Assembly (NCBI RefSeq): GCF_900142705.1
Contig: NZ_FRBV01000013.1
Span: forward strand, 22,341-86,340
Reading direction: 5' to 3'
Length of the DNA: 64,000 nt
Source: Nitrosospira sp. Nsp11
Lineage (GTDB): Bacteria > Pseudomonadota > Gammaproteobacteria > Burkholderiales > Nitrosomonadaceae
In this document: one piece after another, positions 27,026-37,801 of the stretch
How the letters are laid out: the number at the start of each line of letters is the position of its first letter
Position numbering within the stretch: position 1 is the first letter of the stretch
The notes under the pieces: generated by a model
What the model was told of the DNA's origin: nothing
The model's input: the letters and a program-made list of their open reading frames with translations, nothing else
Database searches by the model: none
Translations under genes and position numbers: made by a program

Positions 27026-28366
27026 ATGAGGCTAGACACGGATTTTGTAAGCTGGTTCCGATCGGTAGCGCCCTACGTTAATGCTTTCCGCCATAAAATC
27101 TTTGTTGTTGCCTTTGGTGGCGAGGTCGTGGCTGACGGCAAGTTTGTCGAACTTGTTCATGACCTAAATTTGCTGGCAAGCTTGGGCGTACGCCTGGTAC
27201 TGGTCCATGGTGCGCGCCCCCAGATCGAATCGCGGCTGAATGAAAATAACCTGCAGACGATCTATGTCAGGGGGATGCGCGTTACCGACGGCGCGGCGCT
27301 GCAGTGCGTAAAGGAATCAATAGGACGGGTCCGGGTTGAAATTGAGGCGCTGTTGTCAATGGGCTTGCCCAATTCGCCTATGGCCAATGCCGCTATTCGT
27401 GTCGCCAGCGGAAATTTCGTCACCGCACGTCCTATCGGCGTAATAGAAGGTATTGATCTGATGCATACCGGCGAGGTGCGGAGGGTGGATACCGCGGCTA
27501 TCCGTTCGCGGTTGGAACAAGGGGAGTTGACGCTGCTTTCACCATTGGGGTATTCACCTACGGGCGAGATTTTTAACCTAACGCTGGAAAATGTTGCGGC
27601 AGAAGCAGCGATTGCGCTCAAAGCAGAAAAACTGATTTTTCTGATGGATGCCGAAAGCATAGAAAAAGAATCTCCTGATACGTCAGAGGCGTTGCTGCCG
27701 CGTGAACTGACTGTGGCCGAGTGCAAGGCGCTCCTGGCGCGTGCTGCCGACGGGCCTCCCAGGCTATCGGACGATGTCCGGTTGTATCTGCCGTTTGCGG
27801 TACGGGCTTGTGAAGGGGGTGTATCCCGCGTTCACCTCATCAGTCGGCATGTGGATGGTGCAATATTACAGGAGCTATTTACGCACGGCGGGATAGGAAG
27901 CATGATATCTGATGGCCCATTGCAAAATTTACGGGATGCGAGGATAGAGGATGTCGGCGCTATCCTTCAATTGATCGGGCCTCTGGAAGCTGATGGGACA
28001 CTGGTACGACGGAACCGCGAATTGCTGGAGATGGAAATCGGCCGCTTCGTAGTGGTCGAACACGATCGAATGATAGCCGGCTGCGCCGCGCTCTATCCTT
28101 TTCCCGACGATAAGGCGGGCGAGCTTGCCTGTCTCACGGTGCATCCGGATTATCGTAGCGCGGGGTGTGGCGATGCGTTGCTCAAGCGTATTGAAGCCAA
28201 GGCGAGGTCTCAGGGAAGTAAAAAATTGTTTGTTCTCACCACCCGAACTGCCCACTGGTTTGTCGAGCGAGGTTTCGTAGAGACTGATGTCCATGAATTA
28301 CCCAAAGCAAAACAGGGTCTATACAACTACCGTCGCCGCTCCAAGGTATTCGTAAAAAATATATAA
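27026..28366 (+). CDS. argA: Amino-acid N-acetyltransferase (N-acetylglutamate synthase) ArgA
   Basis: A 446-residue enzyme that transfers acetyl from acetyl-CoA to glutamate, the first step of arginine synthesis. An N-terminal amino-acid-kinase domain (residues about 18-285; VLVHGARPQIESRL, VRVASGNFVTARPIGVIEG) is followed by a GNAT domain (about 290-446; GCAALYPFPDDKAGELACLT, VHPDYRSAGCGDALLKRIEA). The R/Q-x-x-G-x-G/A acetyl-CoA loop is present as RSAGCG. The length and two-domain order are those of the bacterial ArgA. Inhibition by arginine through the kinase domain is known for the family. Confidence 0.97.
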   Translation: MRLDTDFVSWFRSVAPYVNAFRHKIFVVAFGGEVVADGKFVELVHDLNLLASLGVRLVLVHGARPQIESRLNENNLQTIYVRGMRVTDGAALQCVKESIGRVRVEIEALLSMGLPNSPMANAAIRVASGNFVTARPIGVIEGIDLMHTGEVRRVDTAAIRSRLEQGELTLLSPLGYSPTGEIFNLTLENVAAEAAIALKAEKLIFLMDAESIEKESPDTSEALLPRELTVAECKALLARAADGPPRLSDDVRLYLPFAVRACEGGVSRVHLISRHVDGAILQELFTHGGIGSMISDGPLQNLRDARIEDVGAILQLIGPLEADGTLVRRNRELLEMEIGRFVVVEHDRMIAGCAALYPFPDDKAGELACLTVHPDYRSAGCGDALLKRIEAKARSQGSKKLFVLTTRTAHWFVERGFVETDVHELPKAKQGLYNYRRRSKVFVKNI

Positions 28367-28496
28367 GTGGTAGTTTATCGACTGCTATGTCAATTCACTG
28401 TCACGGAACCTTGTCTTTGATTAACGGGCAAGTACGGTTAAGGTTGATGTAACGGCTTACAAATTTATCTGCTGTCATACCTGGAGAAGAGCTCAA

Positions 28497-28769
28497 ATGG
28501 CAAAATTCGTTAAATGCATCAAACTTGGGCGTGAAATGGAAGGATTGGATTTTCAACCGTATCCGGGGGAGTTAGGGAAGCGTATATTCGATAACGTATC
28601 GAAAGAGGCCTGGGCCGGATGGATCAGGCATCAAACCATGCTGGTCAATGAGTATCGCTTGAATCTATCAGATATCAAGGCACGCAAGTATCTGGCTGAG
28701 CAACTTGAGGCGTATTTCTTTGGGGCAGGGGCCGAGCATCCTGTGGGCTATGTGCCGCCGACGAAATAA
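28497..28769 (+). CDS. yggX: Probable Fe(2+)-trafficking protein YggX
   Basis: A 90-residue cytosolic protein with the family start [19 protein letters not shown], including the conserved Cys7, then [10 protein letters not shown] and the helix [19 protein letters not shown]. YggX proteins help protect iron-sulfur clusters and handle iron under oxidative stress. It has its own Shine-Dalgarno (GGAGAAG before the ATG) and lies between argA and ppk1. Confidence 0.97.
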   Translation: MAKFVKCIKLGREMEGLDFQPYPGELGKRIFDNVSKEAWAGWIRHQTMLVNEYRLNLSDIKARKYLAEQLEAYFFGAGAEHPVGYVPPTK

Positions 28770-28849
28770 TAAATTCGGGAGTACGTCTTGCGTGAAAGAT
28801 TCGATTTATCCACTACTGCCAAACCTGCGCAGGCTGAAGCTGCTTTTTC

Positions 28850-30931
28850 ATGACAAATCCACAAACTGTTAGTCCATTTCTCAACCGCGAACTGGGCCTG
28901 ATAGAGTTTAACCGGCGAGTTCTTGCTCAGGCTGGAAACAAGGACACGCCGCTTCTGGAACGCTTGAAATTTCTGTGCATAGTCAGCAGTAATTTGGACG
29001 AATTTTTTGAGGTGCGCATTGCCGGGCTAAAGGAGCAGATCAAGCTGGACACGCCCGGCTTCGGGCCGGACGGGATGTTACCGCATCAGGTATTCAAGCG
29101 CGTTTGCGAGCAGGCACATGCGCTCGTGGCGCGACAGTACCAGTTATTGAACCAGGATGTTCTGCCGGGCCTTGCAAGCGAAGGCATCCGGTTTCTGCGC
29201 CGCGCCACGTGGAACGATGCTCAACGCGACTGGATCAAGGCTTATTTCTTTCGTGAGATGATGCCGGTTCTGACCCCTATAGGTCTTGATATCTCGCATC
29301 CGTTTCCACGCGTGCTCAACAAGAGCTTGAATTTCGCAGTTGAACTGGAAGGCAAAGACGCCTTTGGGCGCGGCTCTGGAACGGCTATCGTGCAAGCGCC
29401 GCGTGTACTGCCGCGTGTGATTCCGCTGCCGCCCGAGCTCAGTAACTGCGAGTATAACTTCGTGTTTCTGTCCTCTATTTTGCATGCGCATGTTGGGGAA
29501 TTATTCTCCGGTATGAGCGTCCTCGGCTGCTATCAATTCCGCGCGACTCGCAATAGTAACCTGTTTGTGGACGAGGAAGAAGTCAAGAACCTCCGCATCG
29601 CGTTGCAGGGCGAGTTGCCCCAGCGACATTTCGGCAACGCGGTACGGCTCGAAGTGGCGGACAATTGCCCAAAACACATGTCGGATTTTTTGCTGGACCA
29701 GCTTGGCCTTTCTCAAGACGATTTTTATCAGGTGGAAGGGCCAGTGAATCTGGTACGGTTGATGCTGGTTCCCGATCAGATCGAGCGTCCCGGCCTGAAA
29801 TACTCGCCGTTCATTCCCGGTCTGCCGCTAACGTTGCAAAAGAAAAAAGCCGTGGATATTTTTCAGATGATCCGGAAGAACGATATTCTTCTGCATCATC
29901 CGTATCAATCATTTCAGCCGGTAATTCATTTCATTCAGCAGGCTGCGGCTGATCCTGACGTTGTGGCCATAAAACAGACCGTATACCGTACAGGAACGGA
30001 TTCGTTAGTCATGACAGCGCTTATCGCTGCCGCCAGCAGCGGCAAGGAAGTAACGGTAGCCGTGGAGTTGCTGGCGCGTTTCGATGAGGAAGCCAACATT
30101 AACTGGGCCAGCCGGCTGGAGGAAGTCGGCGCGCATGTCGTGTATGGGGTGGTCGGCTACAAAACTCATGCCAAGATGGCAATGGTTGTTCGGCGTGAGG
30201 AGGGCAAGCTGCGGCGTTACGTACACTTGGGTACGGGTAATTACCACGCCGGCACTGCCCGGCTCTATACCGATTTCGGATTATTTACTTCCAATGAGGA
30301 TGTCTGCGCGGACGTGAATGAAGTATTCACGCAGTTGACCGGCCTCGGCAAGGCAGGGAAATTAAGGCATCTGTGGCAATCTCCGTTTAGCTTCCACAGC
30401 CAGATGCTGGCGGCCGTCGATAGCGAGATTCAGAATGCGAAAGCGGGGAAGCCTGCACGTATCATCGCCAAAATGAATGCCTTGCTCGAGCCGGAAATCA
30501 TCAAGGCGCTATATGCCGCTTCCGGTGCCGGGGTGAAAATCGATCTTATCGTGCGTGGCGTCTGCGCTCTACGACCCGGAATTAAGGGGTTATCGGATAA
30601 CATCCGGGTGCGCTCGGTCATCGGACGGTTCCTCGAGCATACCCGGATTTTCTATTTTCGTAGCGGCGGCGCCCAGACCATTTATCTTTCAAGCGGCGAC
30701 TGGATGGATCGGAATTTTTTTCGCCGTATCGAGATATGCTTTCCGGTTCTGGACGCGAAACTGAAAAAGCGGGTGCTTGCCGAAGGCCTTAATATATATC
30801 TCAAGGACAACAGGCAGGCATGGGACATGGACGGTGATGGTAATTATCGTCTCAAGATGACCCGCAGAGGCAAGCGGCTTTGTGCTCAAGAGATGCTGCT
30901 TGCGGAGTTGGCGGCATCGAAGCCAGGTTGA
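28850..30931 (+). CDS. ppk1: Polyphosphate kinase 1
   Basis: A 693-residue enzyme that reversibly makes polyphosphate from the gamma-phosphate of ATP. It has all four PPK1 domains: the N-terminal helical domain (FLNRELGLIEFNRRVLAQAG, LKFLCIVSSNLDEFFEVRIAG), the head domain and two PLD-like catalytic domains. The phosphorylated His is in YKTHAKMAMVVRREEGK, followed by RYVHLGTGNYH. Length is usual. Next comes a CYTH-CHAD protein, whose CHAD domain is known to bind polyphosphate, so the two likely act in one phosphate or energy storage module. Confidence 0.97.
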   Translation: MTNPQTVSPFLNRELGLIEFNRRVLAQAGNKDTPLLERLKFLCIVSSNLDEFFEVRIAGLKEQIKLDTPGFGPDGMLPHQVFKRVCEQAHALVARQYQLLNQDVLPGLASEGIRFLRRATWNDAQRDWIKAYFFREMMPVLTPIGLDISHPFPRVLNKSLNFAVELEGKDAFGRGSGTAIVQAPRVLPRVIPLPPELSNCEYNFVFLSSILHAHVGELFSGMSVLGCYQFRATRNSNLFVDEEEVKNLRIALQGELPQRHFGNAVRLEVADNCPKHMSDFLLDQLGLSQDDFYQVEGPVNLVRLMLVPDQIERPGLKYSPFIPGLPLTLQKKKAVDIFQMIRKNDILLHHPYQSFQPVIHFIQQAAADPDVVAIKQTVYRTGTDSLVMTALIAAASSGKEVTVAVELLARFDEEANINWASRLEEVGAHVVYGVVGYKTHAKMAMVVRREEGKLRRYVHLGTGNYHAGTARLYTDFGLFTSNEDVCADVNEVFTQLTGLGKAGKLRHLWQSPFSFHSQMLAAVDSEIQNAKAGKPARIIAKMNALLEPEIIKALYAASGAGVKIDLIVRGVCALRPGIKGLSDNIRVRSVIGRFLEHTRIFYFRSGGAQTIYLSSGDWMDRNFFRRIEICFPVLDAKLKKRVLAEGLNIYLKDNRQAWDMDGDGNYRLKMTRRGKRLCAQEMLLAELAASKPG

Positions 30932-30965
30932 GATCCGCCATGGAGCAAACCTGCAAAACCACAGT

Positions 30966-32534
30966 ATGACTAACGAAATCGAGCTGAAATTACGCCTGCC
31001 CTCAAACTGCGTTGCCCGAGTGCAGCGGAGTCCGTTATTGAAATCTCTGAGTATTTCGCCTTCCGTTACGCAAAATCTTTACACCGTTTATTACGATACT
31101 TCTAACTTCGATCTTAGAGGTAATGACGTGGCATTCCGATTGCGTCGTTCCGGTAGACGCTGGGTACAGAGCATCAAGGGCGGAGGCAGTGTGGCAGCGG
31201 GATTGCATCAGCGATATGAGTGGGAAACTCCAGTGCCGAAGCCACAACCTGATTTCACCAAAATCTCTGATCCCTCTCTTATCAGGTTATTCGATAACGC
31301 CGACCTGCGCGAGCAAATGCGTCCGTTGTTTATCACCGAGTGTAAACGTAGGCTCCGTACATTGCGCTTATCCGGTGGCGGTGAAGCAGAGCTTTGCCTC
31401 GATCAGGGCAGGATCGTCGTCGGCGACGCCAGTATGCCTTTTTGCGAAATCGAACTGGAATTGAAATCAGGCAGTCCATTACCGTTGTTTCAGCTTGCGC
31501 TGGATCTGCTGCATACCACTCCCCTCAGACTGGAAAATGTGAGCAAGGCGGAGCGTGGCTATGCGCTTGCCGGCATCAAGCCTCTACCGCTTAAGGCGAC
31601 ATCAGTTCAGCTCGTTGCCGAAATGAGTGTAAATGAAGCGTTCAAGGCAATCGCTTGGAACTGCCTTGGGCATTTGCACAGCAACGAAGCCGGCATGTTG
31701 CACGTTGGCGATATCGAATTTCTGCACCAGATGCGTGTTGCTTTGCGTAGACTGCGTTCGGCGTTGAACGTTTTTTCCAAAGCGTTTTCCAGGGCCGCGT
31801 TTGCGCCGATGGCACAAGAGTTAAGGTGGCTTGCCGGGCAATTTGGACCAGCCCGTGATTGGGATGTATTCGTGACGGAGACATTAGCCGATATTCTTCC
31901 GCATTTTTCCGACCACCCCGGCATCCTGCCGCTACAGAAAAAATGTGAGCAGATACGCCGCCGTCACAACGATGAGGCGCGCAACGCGGTAGAATCGGCG
32001 CATTATACGGAGCTGATGCTGAAGCTGGGCGCATGGCTGAGTGCGGACTCCTGGGTTGCTCCGTCCGATCTGATGGGTTTGGATAATCGGGCGGGGGTTG
32101 ATGGGCCTGGTGGCTCTGGCGGACTCGGCGGGTCGGTGAAAGAATTCGCCGGAACATTGCTGGCGCATCGGCACCGGCAACTGAAGAAGTACAATAGAAA
32201 ACTGGCGAAACTGAGTCCGGCGGAATTGCATGAGGTGCGTATCCTCGCCAAGAAGCAACGGTACGCAGGGGAATTTTTCGCTGGGTTCTATCCCCCGAAA
32301 AAAGTGAAAGCTTACATTAAGTCCTTAGCGAAGCTTCAAGATATTCTGGGCGTAATGAACGACACGGCAATTATTGAGCAACTGCTGAGCGAAGTGCCTG
32401 GCACCGGCGATGAACGAGGTGAGTATGAAGCAGTCGGTATTATTCGGGGCTGGGTCGCAAGCAAGGCATTGACGAAAAAGCTGGAATTGACAAATGCATG
32501 GGTGGATTTCGATAAAAGTAACTCGTTCTGGTAA
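30966..32534 (+). CDS. CYTH and CHAD domain protein (polyphosphate-related)
   Basis: A 522-residue protein. I start it at 30966, where the CYTH ExExK motif follows at once (NEIELKLRL); an upstream frame is open but overlaps ppk1. The CYTH domain (about 1-200) is a triphosphate tunnel fold with acidic and basic residues inside (YYDTSNFDLRGNDVAFRLRR, CEIELELKSG). The CHAD domain (about 220-510) is helical and rich in His, Arg and Lys (FLHQMRVALRRLRSALNVF, ELHEVRILAKKQRYAGEFF). A Gly/Ser linker (DGPGGSGGLGGSV) interrupts CHAD near residue 380. A tripolyphosphatase or polyphosphate-granule role is likely, given ppk1 directly upstream. Confidence 0.93.
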   Translation: MTNEIELKLRLPSNCVARVQRSPLLKSLSISPSVTQNLYTVYYDTSNFDLRGNDVAFRLRRSGRRWVQSIKGGGSVAAGLHQRYEWETPVPKPQPDFTKISDPSLIRLFDNADLREQMRPLFITECKRRLRTLRLSGGGEAELCLDQGRIVVGDASMPFCEIELELKSGSPLPLFQLALDLLHTTPLRLENVSKAERGYALAGIKPLPLKATSVQLVAEMSVNEAFKAIAWNCLGHLHSNEAGMLHVGDIEFLHQMRVALRRLRSALNVFSKAFSRAAFAPMAQELRWLAGQFGPARDWDVFVTETLADILPHFSDHPGILPLQKKCEQIRRRHNDEARNAVESAHYTELMLKLGAWLSADSWVAPSDLMGLDNRAGVDGPGGSGGLGGSVKEFAGTLLAHRHRQLKKYNRKLAKLSPAELHEVRILAKKQRYAGEFFAGFYPPKKVKAYIKSLAKLQDILGVMNDTAIIEQLLSEVPGTGDERGEYEAVGIIRGWVASKALTKKLELTNAWVDFDKSNSFW

Positions 32535-32634
32535 GAGTTCTCAGGGTCCAGGTGGCGCCTGAGCCATATCGAAAGAATAGAAATAGAAACGGACGGCGAA
32601 CTCGTCCATTTGCGGTCCTGCATTTCTGACAAAC

Positions 32635-32662
32635 AAAAAAGGCGGTCAATACTGACCGCCTT
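32635..32662 (-). terminator. Intrinsic terminator of the tkt-gap-pgk-pyk-fba cluster
   Basis: A perfect 8-bp stem GGCGGTCA (32641-32648) with TGACCGCC (32653-32660), extended by A-T pairs, with loop ATAC. Read leftward it runs into a T-tract (complement of the A-run 32635-32640), just after the fba stop at 32744. On the plus strand the T-run is weak. Confidence 0.88.
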
Positions 32663-32743
32663 GATAGCCTTGTTATCCATCGGTTCCATCTTTCACGCCC
32701 AAAAGAAGAGGGCGTGTTTCTGGATCGATAATATATTGCCCCG

Positions 32744-33808
32744 TTACTTGATAACAGCTTTCAACTCACCTTTAGCATATTTATTGGCCATATTATCCAG
32801 CATGACGGGCTTTATCTTGCTTGCCTGACCGGCACAACCAAATGCTTCAAAACGCGCCTTGCAAATATCTTTCGCCGCGCCGGTGGCATCCTTGAGAAAT
32901 TTCCGCGGGTCGAATTCGCTTTTGTTCTTGGCAAGATGACGGCGGATTGCGCCGGTCATGGCGAGGCGAATATCGGTATCGATATTTATCTTGCGCACCC
33001 CATGCTTGATGCCCTCCTGAATCTCCTCTACCGGTACCCCATAGGTTTCCTTCATCTCTCCGCCGTATTCGCGGATGATGTCAAGCCATTCCTGAGGTAC
33101 GGAGCTGGAGCCGTGCATGACAAGATGCGTATTGGGAATGCGCTGGTGGATTTCCTTGACGCGCTCGATGGCGAGAATGTCGCCAGTGGGCTTGCGGGTA
33201 AATTTATACGCGCCGTGGGAAGTCCCGATGGCAATCGCCAGGGCATCCACTCCTGTTTGCTTGACAAAGTCAGCAGCCTGCTCCGGATCGGTAAGCAATT
33301 GATCATGAGATAGCTTACCCTCCGCTCCATGACCGTCTTCTGCTTCTCCCATACCCGATTCAAGTGAGCCCAGGCATCCCAGCTCTCCCTCGACGGAAAC
33401 GCCAACCGCGTGCGCCATCTCCACCACCTTGGCCGTGACCGCTACGTTGTATTCATAGGACGAGGGGGTCTTTGCGTCTGCCTCCAGCGAGCCATCCATC
33501 ATGACACTGGAAAAGCCGCTGCGGATCGCATTAATGCATACCGCCGGGGACGCACCATGATCCTGATGCATGACGATAGGAATATGCGGATAGGCTTCCA
33601 CCGCTGCCGCGATAAGGTGGCGTAAAAAAGCTTCGCCCGCATATTTGCGCGCGCCGGCGGAACCCTGCATGATTACCGGGCTGTCGCATTCGTCGGCTGC
33701 CTGCATGATGGCCTGAATCTGCTCCAGGTTGTTTACGTTGAAAGCGGGCAGCCCATAGCCATTTTCCGCTGCATGATCCAAAAGTTGACGCAGTGATACG
33801 AGTGCCAT
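32744..33808 (-). CDS. cbbA: Class II fructose-bisphosphate aldolase
   Basis: A 354-residue zinc aldolase that joins or cleaves dihydroxyacetone phosphate and glyceraldehyde 3-phosphate, serving glycolysis and the Calvin cycle. I start at 33808 ([20 protein letters not shown]), with GGAGGAG upstream; a TTG five codons earlier is less likely. Motifs: [23 protein letters not shown] with a zinc ligand, [33 protein letters not shown] and [18 protein letters not shown]. The length and the inserted segment fit the class IIB/CbbA type found in carbon-fixing bacteria. It is the last gene before the terminator at 32635-32662. Confidence 0.95.
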   Translation of the reverse strand: MALVSLRQLLDHAAENGYGLPAFNVNNLEQIQAIMQAADECDSPVIMQGSAGARKYAGEAFLRHLIAAAVEAYPHIPIVMHQDHGASPAVCINAIRSGFSSVMMDGSLEADAKTPSSYEYNVAVTAKVVEMAHAVGVSVEGELGCLGSLESGMGEAEDGHGAEGKLSHDQLLTDPEQAADFVKQTGVDALAIAIGTSHGAYKFTRKPTGDILAIERVKEIHQRIPNTHLVMHGSSSVPQEWLDIIREYGGEMKETYGVPVEEIQEGIKHGVRKINIDTDIRLAMTGAIRRHLAKNKSEFDPRKFLKDATGAAKDICKARFEAFGCAGQASKIKPVMLDNMANKYAKGELKAVIK

Positions 33809-33901
33809 TTGAGCCTCCTCCAAGTTAAAATCAGTTTATCGTGTGTCGTAATGATGAGCTGTCAGCAATGAAAGGCAGAAAATATCCTGCCCGCCTGGCG
33901 C

Positions 33902-35356
33902 TCAGGATCCCGGCTTTCGTTCATGCTTTTTGTGTTCTCCTACCTTGACGATCTTCATCGTGTTGGTGCCACCGGCTTTGCCTACCGGCTCGCCGATAGT
34001 CATGATAATCAGGTCACCGTTGCGCACGGCGCCGCGCTTGAGCAATTCGTTTTCGGCATGATTCAGAATAATCTCGGGATCGTTCGATCCGCCACCGAAC
34101 TTAACGGGATAAACGCCACGAAATAACGTCATTTTACGACGGGTATCCTCTTGGGGGCTCAGCGCAAAGATAGGCACGTTGGAGCTTCTGCGCGACATCA
34201 GCAATACCGTTCTACCGCTCTGCGTAAGCGCGGCGATGGCCCGAATTTTCAACCCCCCCGCAGTGAACATGGTCGCGCGTGCAATCGCTTCCTCTATCGT
34301 TTCCGGAAGGCCTCCCTGAAGGCGGCGGAGTTCGCTGCTCACCAGGTACTCTTTTTCTGCCTCGAGACAGACTCTAGCCATCGCTGCCACCGATTCGACG
34401 GGATACTGTCCCGCCGCGGACTCCGCCGAGAGCATTACCGCATCTGTGCCATCCAGCACCGCATTAGCGACGTCGGACACTTCCGCGCGGGTTGGAATGG
34501 GACTGTTGATCATGGATTCCATCATCTGCGTCGCGGTCACCACGAGCTTGTTGTTGGCGCGTGCCGTGCGGATCATTCGTTTCTGCAGAGCCGGCACCAC
34601 TGCGTCGCCCACTTCTACCGCAAGATCACCCCGCGCAACCATGATGGCATCGGAGGCTTCCAAAATATCATCCAATGCCAAAATCGCTTCAGAGCGCTCG
34701 ATCTTTGCCATTAGCAGGCTTTTGCCGCCGGCATCCCGCATCACGTCTCGCGCCCAGCGCATATCATCACCAGAGCGCGGGAAGGATACGGCAAGGTAGT
34801 CCGCCTTAAGCGCTGCCGCGGTCTTGATGTCTTCCACGTCCTTCGCGGTCAAGGCAGGTGCGCTAAGTCCGCCGCCCTTGCGGTTGATACCCTTGTTATT
34901 GGACAGTACTCCGCCCTGTTCAACCACACAGTACACCCGGCTCCCCTTGACCTCGGTAACACCCAACACAATGCGGCCATCATCGAGGATAAGCGTCGAG
35001 CCTGTTTCCACGTCATTTGGCAGTTCTTTGTAATCCAGACCCACCCGTTCCTGATTTCCCAGCTCACATTCGGCATCAAGTATGAATTTATCGCCGATTT
35101 TGAGCAGAACATTGCCCTTTTCAAATCTACCCACACGAATTTTCGGCCCCTGCAAGTCCGCCAGAACACCAACGGCATGTCCCGCAGCACGTGCCAGTGA
35201 GCGGGCCAATTCGGCGCTTTCTATATGTTCCTCTCTTGTGCCATGCGAAAAATTGATCCGCACCACATCCACCCCGGCATTTATCATTCGCTCGAGTACC
35301 TTGGGGTCTCTGGATGCCGGACCCAGCGTTGCTACGATTTTTGTTCTTCGAATCAT
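33902..35356 (-). CDS. pyk: Pyruvate kinase
   Basis: A 484-residue glycolytic enzyme making pyruvate and ATP from phosphoenolpyruvate and ADP. The N-terminal TIM barrel has RTKIVATLGPASRDP, VVRINFSHGTREEH, the catalytic Lys in LMAKIERSEAILAL, and the metal and substrate segment IMVARGDLAVEVG. The B domain is present (GDKFILDAECE to NNKG), and the C-terminal allosteric domain ends in a Lys-rich tail (KVGEHKKHERKPGS). Length is usual. The order tkt-gap-pgk-pyk-fba is a common betaproteobacterial carbon-metabolism cluster. Confidence 0.97.
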   Translation of the reverse strand: MIRRTKIVATLGPASRDPKVLERMINAGVDVVRINFSHGTREEHIESAELARSLARAAGHAVGVLADLQGPKIRVGRFEKGNVLLKIGDKFILDAECELGNQERVGLDYKELPNDVETGSTLILDDGRIVLGVTEVKGSRVYCVVEQGGVLSNNKGINRKGGGLSAPALTAKDVEDIKTAAALKADYLAVSFPRSGDDMRWARDVMRDAGGKSLLMAKIERSEAILALDDILEASDAIMVARGDLAVEVGDAVVPALQKRMIRTARANNKLVVTATQMMESMINSPIPTRAEVSDVANAVLDGTDAVMLSAESAAGQYPVESVAAMARVCLEAEKEYLVSSELRRLQGGLPETIEEAIARATMFTAGGLKIRAIAALTQSGRTVLLMSRRSSNVPIFALSPQEDTRRKMTLFRGVYPVKFGGGSNDPEIILNHAENELLKRGAVRNGDLIIMTIGEPVGKAGGTNTMKIVKVGEHKKHERKPGS

Positions 35357-35398
35357 TTTGAGATAGGCGAGGCGTAGTGGTACGTCAAATCATACAAA

Positions 35399-36577
35399 TC
35401 ATTGCGCTCGCTGTTCAAGTATTTCCACGGCAGGTAGTTTTTTACCTTCCAGAAACTCCAGAAAAGCACCGCCAGCGGTGGAAATGTAGGAAACCTTGTC
35501 ATAGATATCGTACTTCTGGATAGCGGCGATGGTATCGCCGCCGCCAGCCAGGGTAAAGGCCTTCGTATGCGCAATGGCCATAGCGATAGTTCTGGTACCG
35601 GCGCCAAATTGGTCGAATTCGAATACACCAACTGGGCCGTTCCATACAACAGTGCCGGCTTCCATAATAATGTCCGCCAATTCCTGGGCACTCTTCGGAC
35701 CGATATCGAATATCATCTCGTCGTCAGCAACTGTATCCGCATCCTTCACCACCGCAGGCTCGTCTGCGTCGAATTTCTTTCCGACCACGACATCCACGGC
35801 AATGGGGATGGAAGCATGACGTTTTGCCATTTTATCCATCAGCATTCTGGCGGTAGGAACCAGGTTATCTTCACACAGGGATTTACCGATATTTTTCCCG
35901 GCGGCTTTCAGAAAAGTATTGGCAATGCCGCCGCCAACGACCATTTGATCAACCTTCTCCGAAAGGGATTCCAGTACAGTAAGTTTTGTCGAGACCTTCG
36001 AACCGCCAACGATCGCAACCATAGGGCGTGCCGGGCTCAGGAGCGCCTTGGCAAGTGCGTCCAGTTCTTCGGTCAGCAGAATACCGGCACATGCAACTGG
36101 AGCATATTTGGCAATACCATAAGTCGAAGCTTGAGCGCGGTGCGCTGTGCCGAAAGCATCCATCACAAACACGTCGCATAGACGTGCATATTTTTGGGCG
36201 GTTTCGTCCGAATTTTTCTTTTCGCCTTTATTAATGCGGCAGTTTTCCAGAACGACCAGTTCGCCTTCGGCAATCTCAAAATTCTGATCCACCCAATCTC
36301 GAATCAAACGCACGGGCTTGTCCAGGCGTGCAGCAATGTTATCGGCGACCGGCTTGAGTGAATTCTCCCCGGACCAGACGCCTTCTTCCGGCCGGCCAAG
36401 ATGGGATGTCACCATCACTTTTGCGCCCTGCTCGAGGCAGTAGTTAATGGTAGCCATCGAGGCGGTTATTCGCGCATCCGATGTAACTTTGCCGTCCTTT
36501 ACCGGGACATTGAGGTCAGCGCGGATGAATACGCGCTTGCCTTTAAGATCAAGGTCGGTGACTTTAATGACAGACAC
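35399..36577 (-). CDS. pgk: Phosphoglycerate kinase
   Basis: A 392-residue enzyme that transfers phosphate between 1,3-bisphosphoglycerate and ADP in the cytosol. I start at the GTG at 36577 ([20 protein letters not shown]), which has GGAG six bases upstream and matches family starts; a TTG four codons earlier is possible. Motifs: [56 protein letters not shown] and GGGDTIAAI. Length is usual. It lies between gap and pyk on the same strand. Confidence 0.96.
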   Translation of the reverse strand: MSVIKVTDLDLKGKRVFIRADLNVPVKDGKVTSDARITASMATINYCLEQGAKVMVTSHLGRPEEGVWSGENSLKPVADNIAARLDKPVRLIRDWVDQNFEIAEGELVVLENCRINKGEKKNSDETAQKYARLCDVFVMDAFGTAHRAQASTYGIAKYAPVACAGILLTEELDALAKALLSPARPMVAIVGGSKVSTKLTVLESLSEKVDQMVVGGGIANTFLKAAGKNIGKSLCEDNLVPTARMLMDKMAKRHASIPIAVDVVVGKKFDADEPAVVKDADTVADDEMIFDIGPKSAQELADIIMEAGTVVWNGPVGVFEFDQFGAGTRTIAMAIAHTKAFTLAGGGDTIAAIQKYDIYDKVSYISTAGGAFLEFLEGKKLPAVEILEQRAQ

Positions 36578-36718
36578 TGGGAACTCCAATTTGTGCGGTG
36601 GAGGGAGAGCTCATGTAAATCCCTTCGATGGAGCATCGAAGGGCAGAGCGGGAGGTCGGGAAGAAGAGCCTGAAAATGAACTGTATCCAGAGCTCTTCAT
36701 GATGCCGCGACTATCTAT

Positions 36719-37723
<1,005 letters not shown>

Positions 37724-37801
37724 TTATATACTCCTTGGATAAAGAAAGGGGCCAGGCGAAGAAACTGTCTCCGCCTTATTGTTCGTCACGACTGATTAGA
37801 A

